Shown: positions 43,250 to 55,959, numbered from the stretch's first letter. The stretch: DNA of 64,000 nucleotides from Semisulcospira habei (GCA_036245525.1 BTPG01000001.1:181204671-181268670), one strand, 5' to 3'. The notes: a model not told the origin generated them from the letters alone. Numbers and translations are program-made.

Positions 43250-45945
43250 CTGGCCTCAAACTTCTCCAGAACCAGCCGTAGCGCTTACTCTCCAAGCAGA
43301 AGAAGTGTCAGGCTGCAAGGCGATCCGCTGGCGAGCCAGCAGTCTTAACAGTCAACCCGAAGTAAGGCTCTGAGGGTCGCTCCTACTCTGCACTGCACCC
43401 GTCCTACTGGGAGTCGTACTCGAACAGGACGGCCACGAACTCCATCCTCGATGTCATCCGCGAGAAGGAACCACGTAGGACCTGTCCCATAGCGTAAGCA
43501 GCCTAGTCAACGGAGAATCGCGCGCAGGAATCCTGCCTACCGCCGAGGCTTGCCAGCTGGTTTTGACGTCGGACCTCCAGCTGTCACAAGTCCTGGAGAT
43601 GCAGCGCTGCCCTCAGGACTCTGTCTGTCACCAATCTGCCGCGATGCCGAGGGACTTGTGCTGAGCCGATAGGTCGAAGATCAGCCGCCAAAACCGCCGG
43701 CATGGGTACAAGAAGAGTCAACTGTACTGTCGCGGGATCGGAGCGCAGGACCACCTCTAAGGTTACGACTGTAAGATCCAGCCCAGCTGTCGCCACATCT
43801 CATCTCCCGGTACTCGCGCCCCAGGCTGCATGGTTCCACAGCGTCCTCTGTCGCATCGCAGAACCCCATTCACCCCAGCGAGACGCGGAACAGGAAGACT
43901 CTTGTTCCATCCTCGTCAGACCACTGGCTGCGCCCTGCCTGCACCAGCGCGCTCTCATCCACCGCCAGGCGGGTATCTGCACAACAGGCCGTGAGTGAAA
44001 CGTCTACTCTGGACAGGCGCCGCAGAATGCCAGAACTCCAAGCTGACTCCACGCAGCCACACGAACTGCCTCCGCTAGGTCCCAAAGCTGACGGCTGAGG
44101 AGAAGACTTGTAGTGCTTGGTCGCCAGGGAGCAAAGAGCAAGCCAATGTGAAGCCGGAGGGCAGCGTTCCGCCAGGGAAGGATGCGAAGAGACAAGACGT
44201 CCCGTCCCTGCTGGTGTGTAATCTGAACTGCATCCACTAACACGAAGGAGAGCGATGTCATCCCACGTAGTGATGTCGGTCGGACCAGTCCTCACCCCAC
44301 GCTGACAACAAAATCTACGAAGGTATACTGCTTACTTCCTAGCCGTCTGCCGCACGCCGGGTAAAGGCTGCCACTTCATTCCCGGTACCACGGTGTCGGT
44401 GTCACAGAACCGTCGCCTCCGTCCCTCGGCTGCCAGGCCGACTAGTTCCGAACTGCGCCTCCGCGGAAGAGTGGTCCCTGCCAATCCAGTCCTTCGGTCT
44501 GCGCGGAATGCCGGCACGTTGTGCGCCAGCGTCCCAGGGAGACTGCTACATCCAGTGCTGACAATAGTGCAATGCCGTCAGTGCCACCGGTCCTCGTTAG
44601 CCTCCTTGACAGTCTGCCAGGTGGGGCCAAGGGAGTTCTCAAACGAGCAGCGCCCTGTACAGTAGGTTCCTCAACTCGGTCGGCAGTGAGCAAGCGTGCC
44701 GGAAGGTACCTCGATGCAGCAGATCGCAGATGGCCATCACAGTCAAGGCGGTGACAGCGGTGTAGTACGGAGCCCGGTTGCCGGAACCGCCCAGGCGAGG
44801 ATGTCGGCTAAGCAGAGAGAAGAAGGGTTCCATGCCTCCTCAACGCGGCGGAAGATGTCCTGCGCCACCAGGTCCAGGAACCCCACAGAGGCCGGGGAAT
44901 CGCGGAAGAAGAGGCGGTCGCGCAAGACCATGAGAAGAATCACGATGTCGAAGAGAACCAGCACAGGACAGCACTGGGGGGTCCACCGCCAGGAGTGGGC
45001 AGGTGCAGCTCTGTGAAGTTCCGCGTACCACCTCCGCCGGAAGTCCATGGACAGGTCCGCCAGCCTCCTGTTGTCAGCGAAGAAGCCGGTGTCTCCCAAG
45101 GCACCCTGAAGTGGGTGAGAGGAGAAGGCGCCATAGAAAGAGTTGTCCATCACGTACGCGGGAGGAAGAGGCGTCTAACTGCTCCGAACGACCGGTGAAC
45201 GCCGGGAGGCGGCAGTCCGACGAGAAGCTGAAACAGCACTAGGCGAGAATCGTCTTCCTCTGTGGCCAAGCCGCAAGCGGAGACGAGCCGGGGTCCTGTA
45301 AGAAGAAGCCGAACTGCCAGGGGCAGACCGGCGGTCCCGAGGGGAGCGGCAGTGGCGTGGAGAACGGAAGGCCTCGAACGGGCGTCCCGGTGCGTAACGG
45401 GGTCTCATCGAAACAGCATGGGCCAGGGGGGGCAGGAGGGGGGGACGAACTTGGCTCGGGTCCACCGGGATGAAGGCCTAGCATGACTGCTGTCGCGCGA
45501 AGTCCGGGAGGAAGAGCGTCGTCTCGGAGGCCGGTCCCACGAACTCGAACGGCGAAGAGGAGTCTTAGGGGCGCCGGTCTTCCCATCGCATAGCGACCCA
45601 ACAGCACTGGGACGTCGTCGCATGCTACTCTCACGACCCTGGACTCTGTGTAGGGAGCACGCGCTTCTGGAGACAGGAGACCTGTCTGATCGTGGCCGAG
45701 GGTGGGGAATGGGGTCCCGTCGTGGGGTCGTCTCACGCCTCTCAGCACTGCCTCTGGAGCGGGCTCTCGTCTCCACGATCGGGCGCGAGGGCGCAGCCCA
45801 CCATACTGACATGGGATCTTGGCGTGGGACGTGCAGCAGCCCTGTGGTACTAGCGGTCCCTGCAAGCAGCAGGTTCGTGCCTTTCTAACGCTTGCGGAAA
45901 CTGGCGCCGACGCCTGTAGGGAGCTTACCTGGGCATGTGCGCCCA
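43250..45945 (-). pseudogene. GC-rich gag-like region of DIRS copy 1
   Basis: Very GC-rich with many overlapping open frames on both strands. The best minus-strand stretches are about 44743-45153 (LVAQDIFRRVEEAWNPSSLC) and 45239-45946 (proline/arginine-rich). The position after the 5' end of the element suggests gag. No zinc knuckle or RT motif was found. Frame changes are frequent, so no single protein is proposed. Confidence 0.45.
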
Positions 45946-46480
45946 TAATAACAGTAAATAATAATAATAATGTAAATTTTAACTTTGAGTGTCGGTGTAC
46001 AAATTTGTTTTCTCATCTCCATTTTTCTCAAAAATGAAGTAAATCGGTTCAGTGGTTCAAGAGTTATAACTTTTTAAAGATAAGAGAGGTTGCGCCCCAA
46101 CGGTCTGGCAAAACAGCTGCGGCGCTGGGAAATGCAACATTTTAACACCTGTGGTGGCGAAAGGGTTAAAACGCCTAGCTTGAAAGAAAGGCTCTAGGTG
46201 GCGTGCAATGACATACTAACATACACAAATCTTGCACCCTACCGCACAATATATGCTCTCACATACACACTCATCACTGACCTGCGACCGAGAAGCCGAG
46301 CGGTCGTCTCTAGGGGCAGGATCCCGCCGTGAGTGAGTCTGGCTTGTGCCTCTCCGTCTGAAGCCCCCGAGCATGACACCTTCCGTCTGTCAGGTCTGTT
46401 ATTCGCCATCTGGCCTGCGGCTAGGAAGGTGCCGACGTCTGCCCGGCAGTAGTAGGATAGGACTTTCGGTCACGGTAAGG
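45946..46480. other. foreign insert inside DIRS copy 1
   Basis: Base composition changes sharply at 45946, from GC-rich to AT-rich (AATAATAATAATGTAAATTT). It includes AAGTAAATCGGTTCAGTGGT, a common style of dispersed invertebrate repeat. Not classified. Confidence 0.45.
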
Positions 46481-46850
46481 TAAGGGATTTTGAAAATCCA
46501 CTGGCCAGAGAAGATCAGCAACGTCAGACTCTGGGAGAGAACAGAGCAGATAACAGCAGAGAATGAAATTGGGCGAAGAAGATGGGGATGGATCGGTCAC
46601 AGTCTGAGAAAGCCAGCTTCCAGTATCACTAGGCAGGCATTGTCATGGAACCCCCAGGGAAAGAGGAAAAGAGGTAGGCCGAGAAACTCCTGGCGTCGAG
46701 ACCTCCAAGCAGACATCAAGAGACTGGGAACCACCTGGAGTAGAATCGAAGGAGAAGCACAGGACAGGAGTTGCTGGAGGTCTCTCGTCGACGGCCTATA
46801 CCCGGGTAGGGGTGACAGGCGTAAGTAAGTAAGTAAGGTAAGGGAACATT
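46481..46850 (+). pseudogene. 3' end of an RTE-like LINE
   Basis: A 112-codon frame (46490-46828) reads WPEKISNVRLWERTEQI, IGRRRWGWIGHSLRKP, ALSWNPQGKRKRGRPRNSWR and DRSCWRSLVDGLYP, the C-terminal tail common to a large group of non-LTR retrotransposons. It ends GACAGGCGTAAGTAAGTAAG. The RT domain is absent (5' truncation). Related 3' stubs lie at 726-757 and 54787-54900. Confidence 0.8.
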
Positions 46851-47921
46851 TTGTAGCGGAATGTGCGCATTGGTATCTGTCCTGTTCGTCATGGTAAGGG
46901 GAACCTCTAGGGCCCTCCGTGGAATTGCGCCTTGTTAGTCCTACCGGGCCGTCATGGTCCAACTGTATTGGGACCAACCGTGGCACTCTGGGCAGGAACT
47001 GGCGGTCGCTCCCTGATAGGTGTCGGGCATTCACGGCAGTAGAATCCCCACAGCTGGGACCATGTATCTTCCAGGCGGGGGGCGCCAACAGTGTAGGTAT
47101 GCGCCGACTCACCCCCAGCTCGTCACAGGGCTCCTGAACAACGGCACAATGCCTGCAGGAATGAACCTGGTAACTGCAACATAGAGGCCATAATGAAAAA
47201 ACAAGAGAGCGCGGCCACCGAGGCCGCGCACCAAAATTCCGCGCGCGAGGGTGAAAACGAATCAAAATGAGTGCACAATTCACTGAGATATTACCTGGCC
47301 ATGAAGCAAACCCACGCTTGTGAAGCGACGTCCTGAGGCCCACCAGATTCATAGACACCACCCGGTTCCAACTCATCACAGGCACGCCAGGCAAAGCACG
47401 TTGTGGTCCACACAGCGCTAAGTACAAGCCGAGAGGGCTCCAAGCCCACCAAATCCAAGTGAGCACCAGTCCCAGGCACGCTAAGTCCACAACAGAGCGT
47501 CAAGTCACGAGACGACCGGTCACAATCCTCGTGAGCACCAAGCCAAGTTCAAAACAGTTTCAGGCACAAACGCTCGAGTAAGCTCCAAGCCAGCACAACC
47601 GAGTGAACCAGAACAGTAAGGTAAAGTCGCAAGACGACCGGTCACAAAAACCGTAGGAATCGAAGAGCGACGCAAAGACACAACCGTCTACAGGCTAGCT
47701 AAGAACTAAACTGAGGTATGATGGGTAATCTCTTACCGGATGGGACTAAAGGGAGGCTACTCGGGTTATGGTCTGATCTATGGCGCCCCTCTCCTGCCAA
47801 CAATCCCTTATACAGACACAACCAAATTTTGGCTAAAATTAGGCTAGCTAGGTAACATTCCTATTAGTAATACCATCGGTAATGTGTTTTGAGAAAACAA
47901 ATCACTATTTAAGGCTATGAC

Positions 47922-48709
47922 TTACTGCAGAATTATTTGTTTGCTATTATTTATCAGTTTGTTGCATGCTATACTGAATCTACGGTGATACAATATTGGT
48001 GACTTTGATAGTTTCATCGTGGTGTTATAGTCAGGATGAAGATGATTATCAGCTTCAGATGACCACAGTCTACAATGTAACCTGAGAAGTAACCCAACAG
48101 ATAGTTCAGTGCCATTGTCATGCAGTTTGAAGTGCTCATTATGTGAAGCAGCAAAGTTGCTGGCCTCAGACTCAGTGTGTGACACAGGGGACACAACTCT
48201 TTTGTGCATAGGTTGTACTATGCTCAGTCGTGCAGATGTGTGTTTTGCCACTAGAATTTCAAATGTTCACCGTATGTGCTGCATCTAAGTAGTCCGTGAC
48301 AGTTTCAGAATCTGTAGCAAGGAAGTGTGGACTTTTCTCCAGTGATAGAACTTCTAGATTGTGAGTGCAGGGCTGCATGGCAAAGGCCTGATTTCGTAGA
48401 TGAAGAATTTTTTGTTGGCCTCTTGTGCGAACCACTACTGAGCTCACTCGTGTATTTAACAACGAATCAACCATTTCAAATGTCATAGATTTGCCACATT
48501 TTCTTTTTTATTTCTTGTTTTCCTTTGCTGCGTGCGTGTAGCTTTCTAAACAGCATATGTGTTGACACACGCAGTAACAAGTTTAGAGCTGTCTCAGTTC
48601 TCAGAGTTTGAATTGTTACATATTTGTGTAGCTCTTGTACAGTGTGCTCCTCACTTGAGTCATGTGGAAATAAGGTACATCTTTTTGTTTTCTTATCGTG
48701 TACCCCCAA
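47922..48709 (-). pseudogene. possible decayed gene, unknown
   Basis: Three adjoining minus-strand frames have coding-like composition: ELHKYVTIQTLRTETALNLL (48476-48709), VLSLEKSPHFLATDSETVTD (48259-48486) and SNFAASHNEHFKLHDNGTEL (47922-48251). They do not share one frame and no family is recognised. It could be a degraded mobile-element protein, or chance. Confidence 0.25.
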
Positions 48710-48798
48710 TTGATCTTCGTGTTTTTGTTTAGTTATGATATAAGTTAATAAGGTGTCAGATAGCTCTCATTTAACCCTTTTAGCCCCGGATCGCTACT

Positions 48799-48916
48799 GC
48801 AGGAGATAGCTTGGCCATGATAATTCAAGGGTAGTGCCAGATTACCTTGCAACCTGAAGGCTCCAAGCTAATCTGGCACTACCCTTGAATTATCATGGTC
48901 AAACCATCTCCTGCAA
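48799..48916. repeat. foldback palindrome, copy 2
   Basis: The core AATTCAAGGGTAGTGCCAGA and its complement TCTGGCACTACCCTTGAATT are as in copy 1. Here the arms extend outward through GGCCATGATAATT and GGAGATAGC to about 55 bases, with mismatches. Confidence 0.82.
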
Positions 48917-48932
48917 CTGGTACATAGTCGTT

Positions 48933-49608
48933 AGGCTATCTATCTATCTATCTATATCCCGTAGTCTTGCCGACCGTTGGGGCACCACTGATGACTTGGC
49001 AACCAGCTCCCTCCATTCCTCTCTGTTCTCTGCCATTCTCAGCGTATCGCCCAGCTTCAGTCCTGTCCACTCTGAGATATTGTCCTCCCATCTTTTCCTC
49101 TGTCTTCTTCTCCTTCATCCTCCTTGCACAGTGCCTTGCAGGATTGTTTTGGCAAGCCCTGCTGAGCGCGTGACATGCCCATACCACTTCAGTTTGCGTT
49201 TTCTCACAATCGCTAATAAGTCTTCATAGGGCCCGATGGCTTGCCTGATTCTGCTTCCCACTTCCTCGTTTGTGATGTGATCTCTGTATGAGATGCCAAG
49301 CAGCCTTCGAAAACATCGCATTTCAGTGGCTTGTATCCTCCTTTCAAGGTCTGCTGTGAGGGTCCATGACTCGCAGGCATACAAGAACACTGAGATGACT
49401 AAGGAGCGCATCAGTCTGATCTTGGAGCAGAGTGTGATGTTTCTGTCCTTCCATATGGTCTTCAATCTTGTCAGTGCTGTTGTTGTCTGCGCAATCCTGG
49501 ACAGTATTTCTGGTTTTGATCCCTCATCTGTCACAATGGCTCCTAAGTATTTGAATTTCTTAACTGTTTCCAGTTTTTGGCCTCCAACCATCGATATCCA
49601 CTGATACA
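48933..49608 (-). pseudogene. 5'-truncated LINE with (TAGA)n tail
   Basis: The minus-strand frame reads VKKFKYLGAIVTDEGSKPEI, LVISVFLYACESWTLTADLE, LGISYRDHITNEEV and LKWYGHVTRSAGLAKTILQG. After a frame slip near 49105 comes RWEDNISEWTGLKLGDTLRM to SSVVPQRSARLRD. A (TAGA)n tail closes it at 48933-48957. These are C-terminal LINE sequences, probably of an RTE-like group. Confidence 0.8.
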
Positions 49609-49924
49609 AACCAGAGCATGTGTCAGTGAAGAGTTACTTCCCATGTACCAATGACAAGGCAACACTTCCAAAATTTGAGAAATGGGACCTTGGGGCTAAA
49701 AGGGTTAAGCATTGAGATGAAAGACCTAAGTTAGATTCGTGCTTGGTAACAATCTGATAAATCTTGGCCATCTGATAAAAAATACAGGTACTACAGTGGT
49801 TCTGTGAGGTAGGCAGTGGGGCATTGAATCCCATGCAATTTTGATGTGTTGATAAATTACATTGCTGGAAAAATGGACTGAAAAAAGTATGTTCTGCTTT
49901 TTGTTGGTTTATGTGCGGCTGCAT

Positions 49925-51290
49925 ATGTAAGTGTACTGTACCATTCATCGTTTGTCCATTAGGGTTAAGGCTTCCCTACACAGAGAAACGAAATGCACAA
50001 GAAGCAAAACATTTTCATTGCATCGAAATGCTTCCTCCGCACACGCAGAAACGCGGTGAAAATTCATTTCGATTGGTACATGGGAAGTAACTCTTCAATG
50101 ACACATGCTCTGGTTTGTATCGGTGGATATCGGGTCATATTTCTGACTACTGACGCTTAAAAACTAAACATATAAGACATATGTGCCTTCACTTGCACAA
50201 TTAAAGTGAACTGCCGACCATATCGAATAACCGTAACCGCTTTTGAATGCGTAAACAAGGCTGGTTCAAGTGAATCGAGGATGCCGCCATCTCGAAGCGG
50301 CTATCTTGAAGCGCCATTGTGTAGACAGCTTCGCAGAGCAGCCGATAAAAGTGGGGTTCAGAAAACTGACCTAAAATCATATTTTGGTATTACTTTAGTG
50401 ATGATACTTGATAGATTTTATTTCGAAAATGATTTCTCCGCTTAAATCTTACAGAATCGTGCGTCACATCACGCAATTCTAGCCATAATGGACCTGACTC
50501 CACGGCATCGCTTTACCATTGCTATCCTCAGTGTTTGGGCTTGAATGACGTCAGATTGGCATGTGACCGAGCGGACGGCGCTGATTGGGCGACGGGTAAA
50601 ATGTTTCGGCGAAATGTTTCGCGAATAGGGACAGGTTCTATTTCGTGAAATGTGTCGTTTCGCATTTCGTGAAACGGTGAAATGTTGGAGAAATGTCTGA
50701 AATGCGGACATTTCGATGAAATGTTTCGTTTCGTTTCTCCGTGTGATGAAGCCTTTAGTAAGTGTACTGTACCATTCATCATATGTCCATTAGGGTTAGT
50801 AAGTGTACTGTACCATTCATCATTTGTCCATTAGGGTTAGTAAGTGTACTGTACCATTCATCATATGTCCATTAGGGTTAGTAAGTGTACTGTACCATTC
50901 ATCATATGTCCATTAGGGTTAGTAAGTGTACTGTACCATTCATCATATGTCCATTAGGGTTAGTAAGTGTACTGTACCATTCATCATATGTCCATTAGGG
51001 TTAGTAAGTGTACTGTACCATTCATCGTTTGTCCATTAGGGTTAGTAAGTGTACTGTACCATTCATCATATGTCCATTAGGGTTAGTAAGTGTACTGTAC
51101 CATTCATCGTTTGTCCATTAGGGTTAGTAAGTGTACTGTACCATTCATCATATGTCCATTAGGGTTAGTAAGTGTACTGTACCATTCATCGTTTGTCCAT
51201 TAGGGTTAGTAAGTGTACTGTACCATTCATCGTATGTCCATTAGGGTTAGTAAGTGTACTGTACCATTCATCGTTTGTCTATTAGGGGTC
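49925..51290. repeat. 41-bp tandem repeat, split by a MITE
   Basis: One unit (GTGTACTGTACCATTCATCG, TTTGTCCATTAGGGTTA) at 49931-49967, then about 13 units from 50755 to 51290. The units differ mainly at CATATGTCC against CGTTTGTCC. The element at 49968-50754 separates the first unit from the rest. Confidence 0.92.
49968..50754. mobile_element. 787-bp Harbinger-like MITE
   Basis: The left end AGGCTTCCCTACACAGAGAA, then ACGAAA, matches the right end inverted (AGGCTTCATCACACGGAGAA, then ACGAAA). TTA stands on both sides (49965-49967 and 50755-50757), the duplication typical of PIF/Harbinger elements. The right third is full of GAAATGTTTCG-type short repeats. No gene. Confidence 0.8.
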
Positions 51291-51379
51291 TGTGTTCAGT
51301 GGTAAATTTCAACGTTGGCCTTTTCTCATTATTCTTGTAATCAGTACACTGACTTGGTATATTTTGTTTTTATTTACAG

Positions 51380-51461
51380 CTCTGCATGGTGAGCCCTACA
51401 TCATGTTTTCCATGGAGAAGAAAATCATGTTGTGTATCAACTGCTTCAGAGACATGAGGAT
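51380..51461 (+). CDS. RNF207: RNF207-like exon, after the B-box
   Basis: It follows TATTTACAG and ends at GTAAGT. It continues codon G|CT and encodes LHGEPYIMFSMEKKIMLCIN then CFRDMR, matching the stretch right after the B-box in RNF207. Length 82 leaves phase 2, completed by the exon at 60494. The preceding intron is about 11.5 kb, mostly repeats and a DIRS element. Confidence 0.85.
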
Positions 51462-51819
51462 GTAAGTCATTTTGGCATGTGGAGCTGTAAAGTGCCGTCA
51501 GTGTGTGGATATTCATGTGTCCACATATTGTGTCACTTTGTATGTGTCTGTGGTTGTTCTAATGATGCTTTAGAGAACTGCTCATTGGCCTGGTGGGAAG
51601 GCAGACAGCTTTCAGTCATGCATCTTTTTCTCTGTCCTTTTGTTAAATAAAAAAATATATATATTAACACATTGGGTTTAGAAATTAAAATTTCAGAATC
51701 TGGAACTTGTTGAAATAATTTCTCTGAAGAGTTAGAACCTTTATTACAGTTCAAGTTAGTTAGTTATTTGGGTTTAACACTGAGCAGGCAACTAAGGCCA
51801 TCTCACGGTGGTATTAGAT

Positions 51820-51888
51820 TTCAAGGGTAGTGCCAGAATAGCTTGGCGCCTGTAGGCACTCAGATATGCAGCCACTACCCATTGAACT
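51820..51888. repeat. foldback palindrome, decayed copy 3
   Basis: The left arm TTTCAAGGGTAGTGCCAGAA and TAGCTTGGCGCC is intact. The right arm is reduced to CCACTACCCATTGAACTA. Confidence 0.65.
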
Positions 51889-52109
51889 ATTTTAGCTGAC
51901 TTATCTTGGGTTTTTTTCTCAGTCTTTGTTTTCTCAAAACACATTACTATTAGGAATGGTTTCTTAGCTAGTCTAATTTTAGCCCAAAATTGTTGTGTAC
52001 GAGTATGGTCATGATGGCAGGTGAGGGGCGCCATAGCCTAGACGGAACCCGGGTAGCCTCCCTTCCGGCTCAGCGCTTACTACCTCAGTCAGTTTCTTTG
52101 CTAGTCCAG

Positions 52110-54786
52110 AGTAAGTTGTGTACGTCGGTGGCTCTCTACATTTCGGACTGTATCTTCTTCGGTGGAAGCTTTGTGTTTCGAGGGCTTCTTTCTTGTGAGC
52201 CTTGGCTTGGATGCTTTCGTATGGTTACAAAGCTATTCGGCATGCCAGTTCTCGGATGTGACAGTGCCTTGTGAACTTTACTCACTAGTTGGCCGGTCCG
52301 GCCTGAGTGTCTGCCACTGCTTGTGCCCTCTGGCTTCGCCCTCGCCTAGCCTCGTGGACTTGGGTAGACTTGGACGCCGCCTGTGACTCGCGGTGCTGTT
52401 CCAACTTCACCGACCAGTTGTGACTGTCGTCGCTGCATGCTACACCGTTCACAGACCTTGCACTGACGGGAGCCGGTCTTCGACGCCATTTTGGTGGGGC
52501 TGTGCTTGGCTGCAACTGGTTGTCCCGTCCTTTACATGCCTCTTCTTCCTCATTATGGCAAGGTAAAATCTCGGTCACTGCTTCCGTCCGGCGCTCATGG
52601 GAAGGGGTAGAGCGCCGTGCGTCAGCATACGCCGTGAACTTTTCTTCGTTCGGTTCCATGGTTCGTATTGTGTGCCTGCGGAGGCACATTCACTCGCATT
52701 TCTATTGTACGCTATGTTTTGCAGTTGGCAAGTCCGCACCTGTACAAGATGTGGACAATAACAATGGCCGAGTGACGGACATGATATTTGTCTTTCCTGT
52801 TCCACCTGTGCTTCCTCACATCTGTGCTTGGTCTGCGCCTCTTGGCTGGAAGAGCAGTGGACTCAGCTATGGAGCTTTTACCACCGCGAACAGCCGACAC
52901 CAGCACGGATAAGGGGTCCAACACCGGTAAGACCCACAGACCCGACTAGTGGCTATTACCTGGTGACAGGACAGTCAATGCCGCGACTTAGGCCGCGAGC
53001 CCATCCTCCTGCGCCGGCAGCTTCCACAGTACCGCCTAGTGGCCACTATCCGGTCGCAGATCCTTGAGCTCCGAGAGCTAAGTATCGAGACAAACCCCCT
53101 TCTCGGCACAAGGATGCCGCGCCAGTAATCCCCACAGACCCGACTAGTGGTTCTTACCAGGCGACAGAACAGTCAACGCCGCGACTTCGGTCTCCAACAC
53201 CGGCAGCTCCCACAGACCCGACTAGTGGCCTCCGCCCGGTTCCGCCGACTTCATCGGCATGAGGTGTGATGCAGGAACAGGCTTCAGCACCGGTAGCTGT
53301 CTCTGCCCTGACGTTTGCTGCTTCCAAGAAGGTGGAGCCTCGTCCTCATCACACTCCTAACGCAAGATGTCAGCGCTACAGACATGACCTTCCCGAGTGG
53401 TTCCTGCCCAGTTTGCAGATTGTTCGGCGAGAGATAAGCTACGAGAGCAAGCTCCATCGCCGGTAGCAGGTGCAGACCCAGGAGGACGGCTCTGGCAACA
53501 CTCATAGGGCAAGTACGCAGCACTCCAGACAGGATGTTCCGGGACCGCGCCCAGACGAGCGCGCAAGCTGGACGCACTCCCACCCTTCCACAGGAAGCAG
53601 TAGTCGACGCGCTGCGTTCTGTCAGGACCACGAGTCCTGTCCTCGTTCGGAGCGGCATTCGCTATTCGCTGCCATGCAAGTCTGCGCCTGCATGCTTGGT
53701 GGGACTTCCTATGACCGAGGCATGAGCAGGCCTGCTGCCTATTTGGTTCCGGCTGGGCCTCCGCTCTCCCGTGCGTTGACTGCACCCCTGACTAGTGACG
53801 AGCAGTGGTTCCAGCCTGTGGGTTCTATCGCCATGACGGCCGACACCGGTCCGAGAGCAGCCGCCGGCTAATGATAATAACACCCCTGCGGCACTGACGC
53901 ATTCCCCGGATGTGGTGACTCGGACTGCACGAGAGGGGCCACCCCATACCGATCCTAGGACTTCGGCCAATTCGCGGGAGTACGGCCCTCCAAGCTGTCG
54001 GGACCAGGCCAGCACTGGCATACATCGTCTTGCTCCTTGGGCAGTGACAAGTATTTTCAAACGGACGAGACTGCTAGACCTTTCGGCAACCTCTCGTCAG
54101 CAGGGAGTTAGGTGAACCTGACAATGAGCGAACTCGACCCACCTTCTTCCCGATTGGACACTCGGGCTGCACGGGCTATGCCACACGCATACCGGCCCAG
54201 CACAGGCATACACTGTCCAGCCTAGGGACCTTGCCGGTACCCTGGACAGGATTGGACTACTGGGCCTTTGGCCGCCTGCTCGGCACATAGAGTACTTCGA
54301 GCTCAGCCTCGGCGATCGCTCTCCACGCCTACCCTTCCTATGCGGCCCTAATCCGTGGATGTTCGGCGCCCCGGCCAAAGTCAGCGACAGGTACCCTGGG
54401 AGGCCAAAGAAGAGAAGGAGTTATCGTCCCATCTAACCCCCGGTGGCGCTACGATGCTTGCCGTTAGGAGTTCCGAGCGGACAACCGTGCCCGACCTTCT
54501 TCACGCTTACGGGACAGGTCGCCTCAACCCGGGCGATAACCCAGCATATACTTATGACGTCCCGACCTCGTCCTGTGACAAGTACCCTCGGCAGGAGGAG
54601 ACTGTTGGACCAGGGGGCACTTGCTGGCCATTCGGTCCCACAAGCCCGACCTCTCATCGGGTTATAACTCCTAGGACTTGGCCGTTCACGCCGGGTCATT
54701 TAGTTCTGAGAGTAGCCACTCTGAGTCTGACCCGCAACGTCCTTGCACTACCCGCCTCCTGACTGCAAGTTCGGACGCGGCTTCTG
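52110..54786 (+). pseudogene. gag-like region of DIRS copy 2
   Basis: GC-rich, with many short frames and no single open one. Short motifs recur: GACCCGACTAGTGG appears at about 52940, 53140 and 53215, joined to GCGACAGAACAGTCAACGCC. This suggests internal tandem duplication of a proline/threonine-rich coding repeat. No zinc knuckle recognised. Confidence 0.45.
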
Positions 54787-54900
54787 AAGTTACTTACTTA
54801 CTTACTTACGCCTGTCACCCCTACCCGGGTATAGGCCGTCGACGAGAGACCTCCAGCGACTCCTGTCCTGTGCTTCTCCTTCGATTTTACTCCAGGTGGT
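54787..54900 (-). mobile_element. 3' stub of an RTE-like LINE in DIRS copy 2
   Basis: On the minus strand it ends GACAGGCGTAAGTAAGTAAG, preceded by CTCTCGTCGACGGCCTATAC, the same as the 3' end of 46481-46850. About 110 bases only. Confidence 0.8.
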
Positions 54901-55549
54901 TAAATCTTCTGGTAGAAGAACCTTCCTCCTCCAGGAAAGGAATTACTGTTTGTCTTTTCGTTGGCGTAATTTCCTTTTGTGCAGGGTGGGGAAGCTACCC
55001 CCACACCCAACCCCCTTACTAGGAGGACCAGGGGTTTTCTGTCGGGGTCACCTTCCCTTAGACCATGTTGGTTCACGGCACCTTATTTCATTCGGTGCAC
55101 CCCTCTCGCGAGGGGTGCTGTCCACCACCCAGAGGACGCGCCTCAACGCCATATGGTCCCAGCGTGAGGGGCTTCTGAAGTACGGCCCTCCTAATCCTCG
55201 GCACAGATCCAGCACCGACGTTCAGCGTCCCGCTCCTAGGTCAGTGACAGGCGCCCACGACCGGACAAGACTGGGACTATCGTGCTCTCACTCGGCGGAT
55301 ATAAGTTGGGGGATGACCCGGGTGCACGACGATATTGATCGCCCGCCCACCCTGCTGTGTGGACGGGCCTCTGGGTGTTAGAAGGACCGAGCGGACTTAC
55401 GTAACTTGGAAGCACCTTCATCCTGGGTGGGACTACGGGACCAGTGTACGACCGCTCGCCTTACATGGAGCCTGGAACGACTCTACGCCTGTTTGGCCTC
55501 CCGATTCCTCGCGGCCTCTAGTAGTGTTTTTGTGGGCAATTGCCGCGTA

Positions 55550-55606
55550 ATTTTTGGTGGTGTGTACACATTGTGAAGCGCTTAGAGCCTAGGAGGTAAG
55601 TTTAAG
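55550..55606 (+). mobile_element. 3' stub of an L2/CR1-group LINE
   Basis: GAAGCGCTTAGAGCCTAGGA followed by GGTAAGTTTAAGCGCTTTAT matches the terminal stem of the LINEs at 12041 and 38847 (AGCGCT...AAGCGCT). No tail repeat longer than GATAATGAT. Confidence 0.65.
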
Positions 55607-55959
55607 CGCTTTATGATAATGATCGTTTTTTATTCTCTTTATAGCTTCAGTGGACGACACGGGGTCCCTCCGGGCCCCCAGGGCTTGGGATGAAGTATAC
55701 CCGGTCCCAGGACGTCGCGCGTCGGTCCTGCGGAGACGGCGCTGGACTACGCATGCCCGAGCCTCTATGGGACTTCGTTCCGCGCAGCGAGGATCGCAGA
55801 TCCCCTCCACTTGCCGTGGTTAGGGGACTTCCTGGCTTCCCGGTCACCGCCAATCGCACTGCGTACCACTCCTCGGTTGATGTCTTGCCTGCTGCCACTT
55901 CTTGGGATCTGGGGCTTCAGGATGCCTCATGTGCTGCGTCCTCGACCTCCCGACCGTTA

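Larger units (their letters stand above)
41391..47905 (-). mobile_element. DIRS-type tyrosine-recombinase retrotransposon, copy 1
   Basis: Inverted terminal repeats of about 200 bases at about 41440-41620 and 47705-47880 share TGATCTATGGCGCCCC-like and AGCCAAAATTTGGTTGTGTC blocks. Next to the left repeat (about 41656-41760) lies a segment complementary to both element tips (AATACCATCGGTAAGTATTT and CACATTACCGATGG), the internal complementary region of DIRS elements. The tyrosine recombinase is on the minus strand just inside. GC-rich gag-like sequence lies at about 43300-45950, followed by foreign inserts. The reverse transcriptase is not recognisable, so it is probably deleted. No flanking duplication is seen, as expected for DIRS. 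Confidence 0.82.

Noticed and set aside
43000..45900. Many long open frames on both strands
   Set aside because: High GC content lowers stop frequency; only the minus-strand DIRS context gives any support.
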